NCBI GenBank assembly: GCA_031267005.1
Contig: JAIRZX010000229.1
Location: forward strand, 1-6,956
DNA: 6,956 nt
DNA from: Deltaproteobacteria bacterium
GTDB taxonomy: Bacteria > Desulfobacterota > Desulfarculia > Adiutricales > Adiutricaceae
Reading direction: 5' to 3'
Both the position numbers and the translations under genes were made by a program. Positions 5,304 through 6,956 of the stretch are shown in pieces. Every line of letters begins with the position of its first letter. The first letter of the stretch is position 1. The notes under the pieces were generated by a model. That model did not search any database. It saw only the letters and a list, made by a program, of their open reading frames with translations, and was not told the origin of the DNA.

Positions 5304-5648
5304 GCCTTTTCCAATATTTTTTAGATTTTTATCATTTTTTCAATTTTCCAATTTCTGGTTTTCCGCATGAAAAGAATTTGCCGCAGTTAGTTTTTTCGCG
5401 CCCTTTTCCTGCAAATGCCGACCTCGCCCTCAACCGAACCGGGCCTTTTCCGCCGCCTACGGAGTCTCGCGGGCGACCCTTAAGCCCGATTGGCCCTTTA
5501 AGGCGGCTGTGGAAGCGCCTGAGAGGTTGTCCCGCAGGGGGTTTGCAGCTTTCCGGAGCGGGCTTGGCCGCGCCGTTCCCGCAGGGGGGACCCCCCGGCC
5601 CGCGCCAGCAACCGCGGCGAACCGCCGCGCCTAACCATTGGAGAAAAC
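5304..5648 (+). promoter_or_regulatory. AT-rich promoter region and structured leader of the DUF4198 gene
   Basis: Bases 5304-5392 are markedly AT-rich with T-runs, contrasting with the GC-rich surroundings, and are the likely promoter and upstream region. No convincing -35/-10 pair, sigma-54 site or paired NikR/Fur box was found. Bases 5393-5648 are GC-rich. CCCGCAGGGGG occurs twice (5531-5541 and 5578-5588), the second leading into GGGGGG-A-CCCCCC (5584-5596). A perfect stem, CGCGGCG-AAC-CGCCGCG (5613-5629), ends 10 bases before the ribosome binding site. Confidence 0.45.
5640..5643 (+). promoter_or_regulatory. Ribosome binding site of the DUF4198 gene
   Basis: GGAG is followed by a five-base A-rich spacer and ATG at 5649. 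This fixes the start, and the signal peptide that follows at once agrees with it. Confidence 0.75.
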
Positions 5649-6437
5649 ATGAGAAGACCTTTTGCCCAGTTGGCGGCGGCCCTCGCCGCGTTCTTTTGCC
5701 TTTCGGGGCCGATCCTGGCCCATGACATGTGGACGGACGCCGTGAATCCCGAGGCCGGGAAGCCGTTCCCCTTCGTGGTCGGCTACGGCCACGGCTACCC
5801 GACCCTTGAGGCCATCCCCGCCGAGGAGTACCCCTTCTTCAAGGTGAAGCTGGTCGGCCCGGACGGGGAGATGGCCTTAACCCCGGGAGATCCCAACTAC
5901 AAATGGAGCAGCTCCGAGCCGGCCAAGGAGGGGACCTATCTGGCCGTTGCGGACGTGGAGCCGATCTTTTGGACGAAGACTCCCTCCGGCGGCTGGTCCA
6001 TGAAGCCCAAGAACGAGACCCCCGGGGCCGCCTCTTGCGGCCGTTACATCGAGAACGCCAAGGGCGTCGTAATCGTGGGCGCCCCCGGAAGCGGGAAGGC
6101 GGCGACGGAGCCGGCCGGGCTCCCCATAGAGATAGTCCCCGGAGTGAACCCCGCCTCCGCCAAAGTTGGGACGGCCGTTCCCATGACCGTGCTCTTCAAC
6201 GGCCAGCCGCTCCGGGGGGCCGAGGTCTCGGCCCGATACGCGGGCTTCGACAAGCTCACGGGGTCGCAGGACTCCAAGGCCTTCACCGCCGTCACCGACA
6301 CGGGCGGCAAGTTCAACTTCGTGCCCCTGGTGCCGGGAGAGTGGCTCATTACCGTCCGCAACGAGGAGCCCTACCCGGATCTGGCCGTCTGCGACAAGAC
6401 TGACTACGGGACCTCCCTCCACTTCACTATTAAGTAA
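5649..6437 (+). CDS. Secreted DUF4198 protein, probably nickel/cobalt-uptake related
   Basis: The 262-residue product opens with a classical signal peptide (RR at 2-3, hydrophobic 8-23, ILA at 22-24), so the mature protein would begin HDMW at residue 25 and act in the periplasm. The pattern fits the DUF4198 family: HDxW at the mature N-terminus, GYGHGYP at 45-51, a PDG turn (71-73), EGTYLA (94-99), LPIEIVPGVNP (158-168), a GQPLRGAEVSARY strand (185-197) and TDTGGKF-x-PGEW (216-232), the last two forming a carboxypeptidase-like beta-sandwich. Members are annotated as nickel or cobalt uptake components, often next to transporter genes, but no such neighbour is visible here. The protein has only three histidines (25, 48, 258), and two cysteines (130, 248) outside the signal peptide that could form a disulfide. 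It appears to be a single-gene unit with its own ribosome site and downstream terminator. Length is typical. The family is fairly sure, the metal is not. Confidence 0.85.
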   Translation: MRRPFAQLAAALAAFFCLSGPILAHDMWTDAVNPEAGKPFPFVVGYGHGYPTLEAIPAEEYPFFKVKLVGPDGEMALTPGDPNYKWSSSEPAKEGTYLAVADVEPIFWTKTPSGGWSMKPKNETPGAASCGRYIENAKGVVIVGAPGSGKAATEPAGLPIEIVPGVNPASAKVGTAVPMTVLFNGQPLRGAEVSARYAGFDKLTGSQDSKAFTAVTDTGGKFNFVPLVPGEWLITVRNEEPYPDLAVCDKTDYGTSLHFTIK

Positions 6438-6529
6438 GGGCGGATAAGCTTAATAAGCGCCGTAAGCGGAGCCCGGACACTAATCGGGCGCCTGCGGCCC
6501 CCAAGCTTGCGCCGGCCCCAAAGCCTCTT

Positions 6530-6548
6530 CCGGGACGGACGGTCCCGG
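6530..6548. repeat. 7-bp GC hairpin downstream of the DUF4198 gene
   Basis: CCGGGAC (6530-6536), loop GGACG, GTCCCGG (6542-6548). It lies between the stop codon and the terminator and may protect the 3' end of the mRNA. No T-run follows. Confidence 0.5.
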
Positions 6549-6579
6549 CCCCTGCGGACCCGGCCGCCGAAAGAATGAG

Positions 6580-6623
6580 ATGCCCTTCCGCCCGGCCATA
6601 GGCCTGAGGCGGAGGGGCATTTT
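6580..6623 (+). terminator. Strong intrinsic terminator of the DUF4198 gene
   Basis: ATGCCCTTCCGCC (6580-6592) pairs with GGCGGAGGGGCAT (6608-6620) over 13 bases with a single G-U wobble, and TTTTAGTTT starts at 6620. The 15-base loop itself contains GGCC-ATA-GGCC (6594-6604), which nests a second small stem. The distance from the stop codon is about 140 bases. Confidence 0.8.
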
Positions 6624-6956
6624 AGTTTCGGGCGGGCTCGCGGAGGCGGCTGAGAGGAGCTTTAGGGAGGGGGATACGGGAAGCGGCCTGGGCAAGGGCG
6701 GCACCGGATGTAAGCGGAGACTTGGGGGGGGGCAGGCGCAAGATGTAGAGTGGGATCGTGGCTGGCGGCGCCGGAGGGAGGAAAGGGATGGCTAGCTACC
6801 CGCAATCTGCTGGGGGCGGGTGCCAAAGGAGGCAGAAAAAGGCTTGGGGAGGCAGCGTCAGACTGGCAGGGTATCGGGGATCAAGAGAAACGGACTGAGG
6901 CGGCGGCTACGGAGGGAGCATGAGGTGGGCAGCTGGAGGCCGCGAGGGGAAAGGCG
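6624..6956. other. G-rich bacterial DNA without a gene
   Basis: The plus strand is rich in G and A, with a G9 run at 6724-6732 and repeated GGAGG-like words. A 71-codon frame at 6580-6795 overlaps the terminator and shows no domain. In composition it resembles the spacer at 3850-5150. I see no RNA gene or promoter here. Confidence 0.5.

Noticed and set aside
6078..6101. Walker A (GAPGSGKA) suggesting an ATPase
   Set aside because: The serine or threonine after GK is missing, there is no Walker B, and the segment is inside a secreted beta-rich protein.

Overview
The window looks like a composite of two unrelated DNAs that meet in a G homopolymer near 2689-2751. The left part (1 to about 2675) is moderately AT-rich, has no convincing protein gene, and carries three copies of one tRNA-derived SINE, two of them with recognisable target-site duplications. 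That is animal, probably insect, nuclear DNA. The right part (about 2752-6956) is GC-rich and bacterial: Shine-Dalgarno sites, extended -10 promoters, intrinsic terminators and a signal-peptide protein. A gut or endosymbiotic bacterium sequenced together with its insect host would explain the mixture, but the bacterial lineage cannot be named from the sequence; a deltaproteobacterium-like source is only a guess.

Layout. SINE copies lie at 1-235 (minus, cut by the window edge), 692-1001 (minus, full length) and 1334-1493 (plus, 5'-truncated). Between them and up to 2675 is non-genic eukaryotic DNA with a few small palindromes. From 2841 leftward to 2722 a 30-bp tandem repeat degrades into pure G. 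A minus-strand gene (3597-2782) encodes what looks like the N-terminal half of an ISKra4/ISLre2-type transposase; its Ala/Pro-rich linker is made of the 30-bp repeat and it stops before any catalytic domain. A good extended -10 sits upstream at 3707-3715.

About 1.9 kb (3738-5648) then holds no protein gene I can defend. It is purine-rich on the plus strand and full of small hairpins, clustered GCATCC words, a 20/60-bp minisatellite and an 18-bp triplet repeat. It ends in an intrinsic terminator (5267-5303) that has no obvious gene in front of it. After an AT-rich stretch and a GC-rich structured leader comes the one well-supported gene, a secreted DUF4198 protein (5649-6437), whose family is associated with nickel/cobalt uptake. 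It is followed by a strong intrinsic terminator (6580-6623). The last 330 bases are G-rich with no gene.

The two bacterial genes show no functional link; each appears to be transcribed on its own. The most important message is that the eukaryote-bacterium junction is probably an artefact. The most interesting biology is the repeat- and hairpin-rich spacer with its orphan terminator, the SINE family, and a predicted mature N-terminal histidine on the DUF4198 protein.
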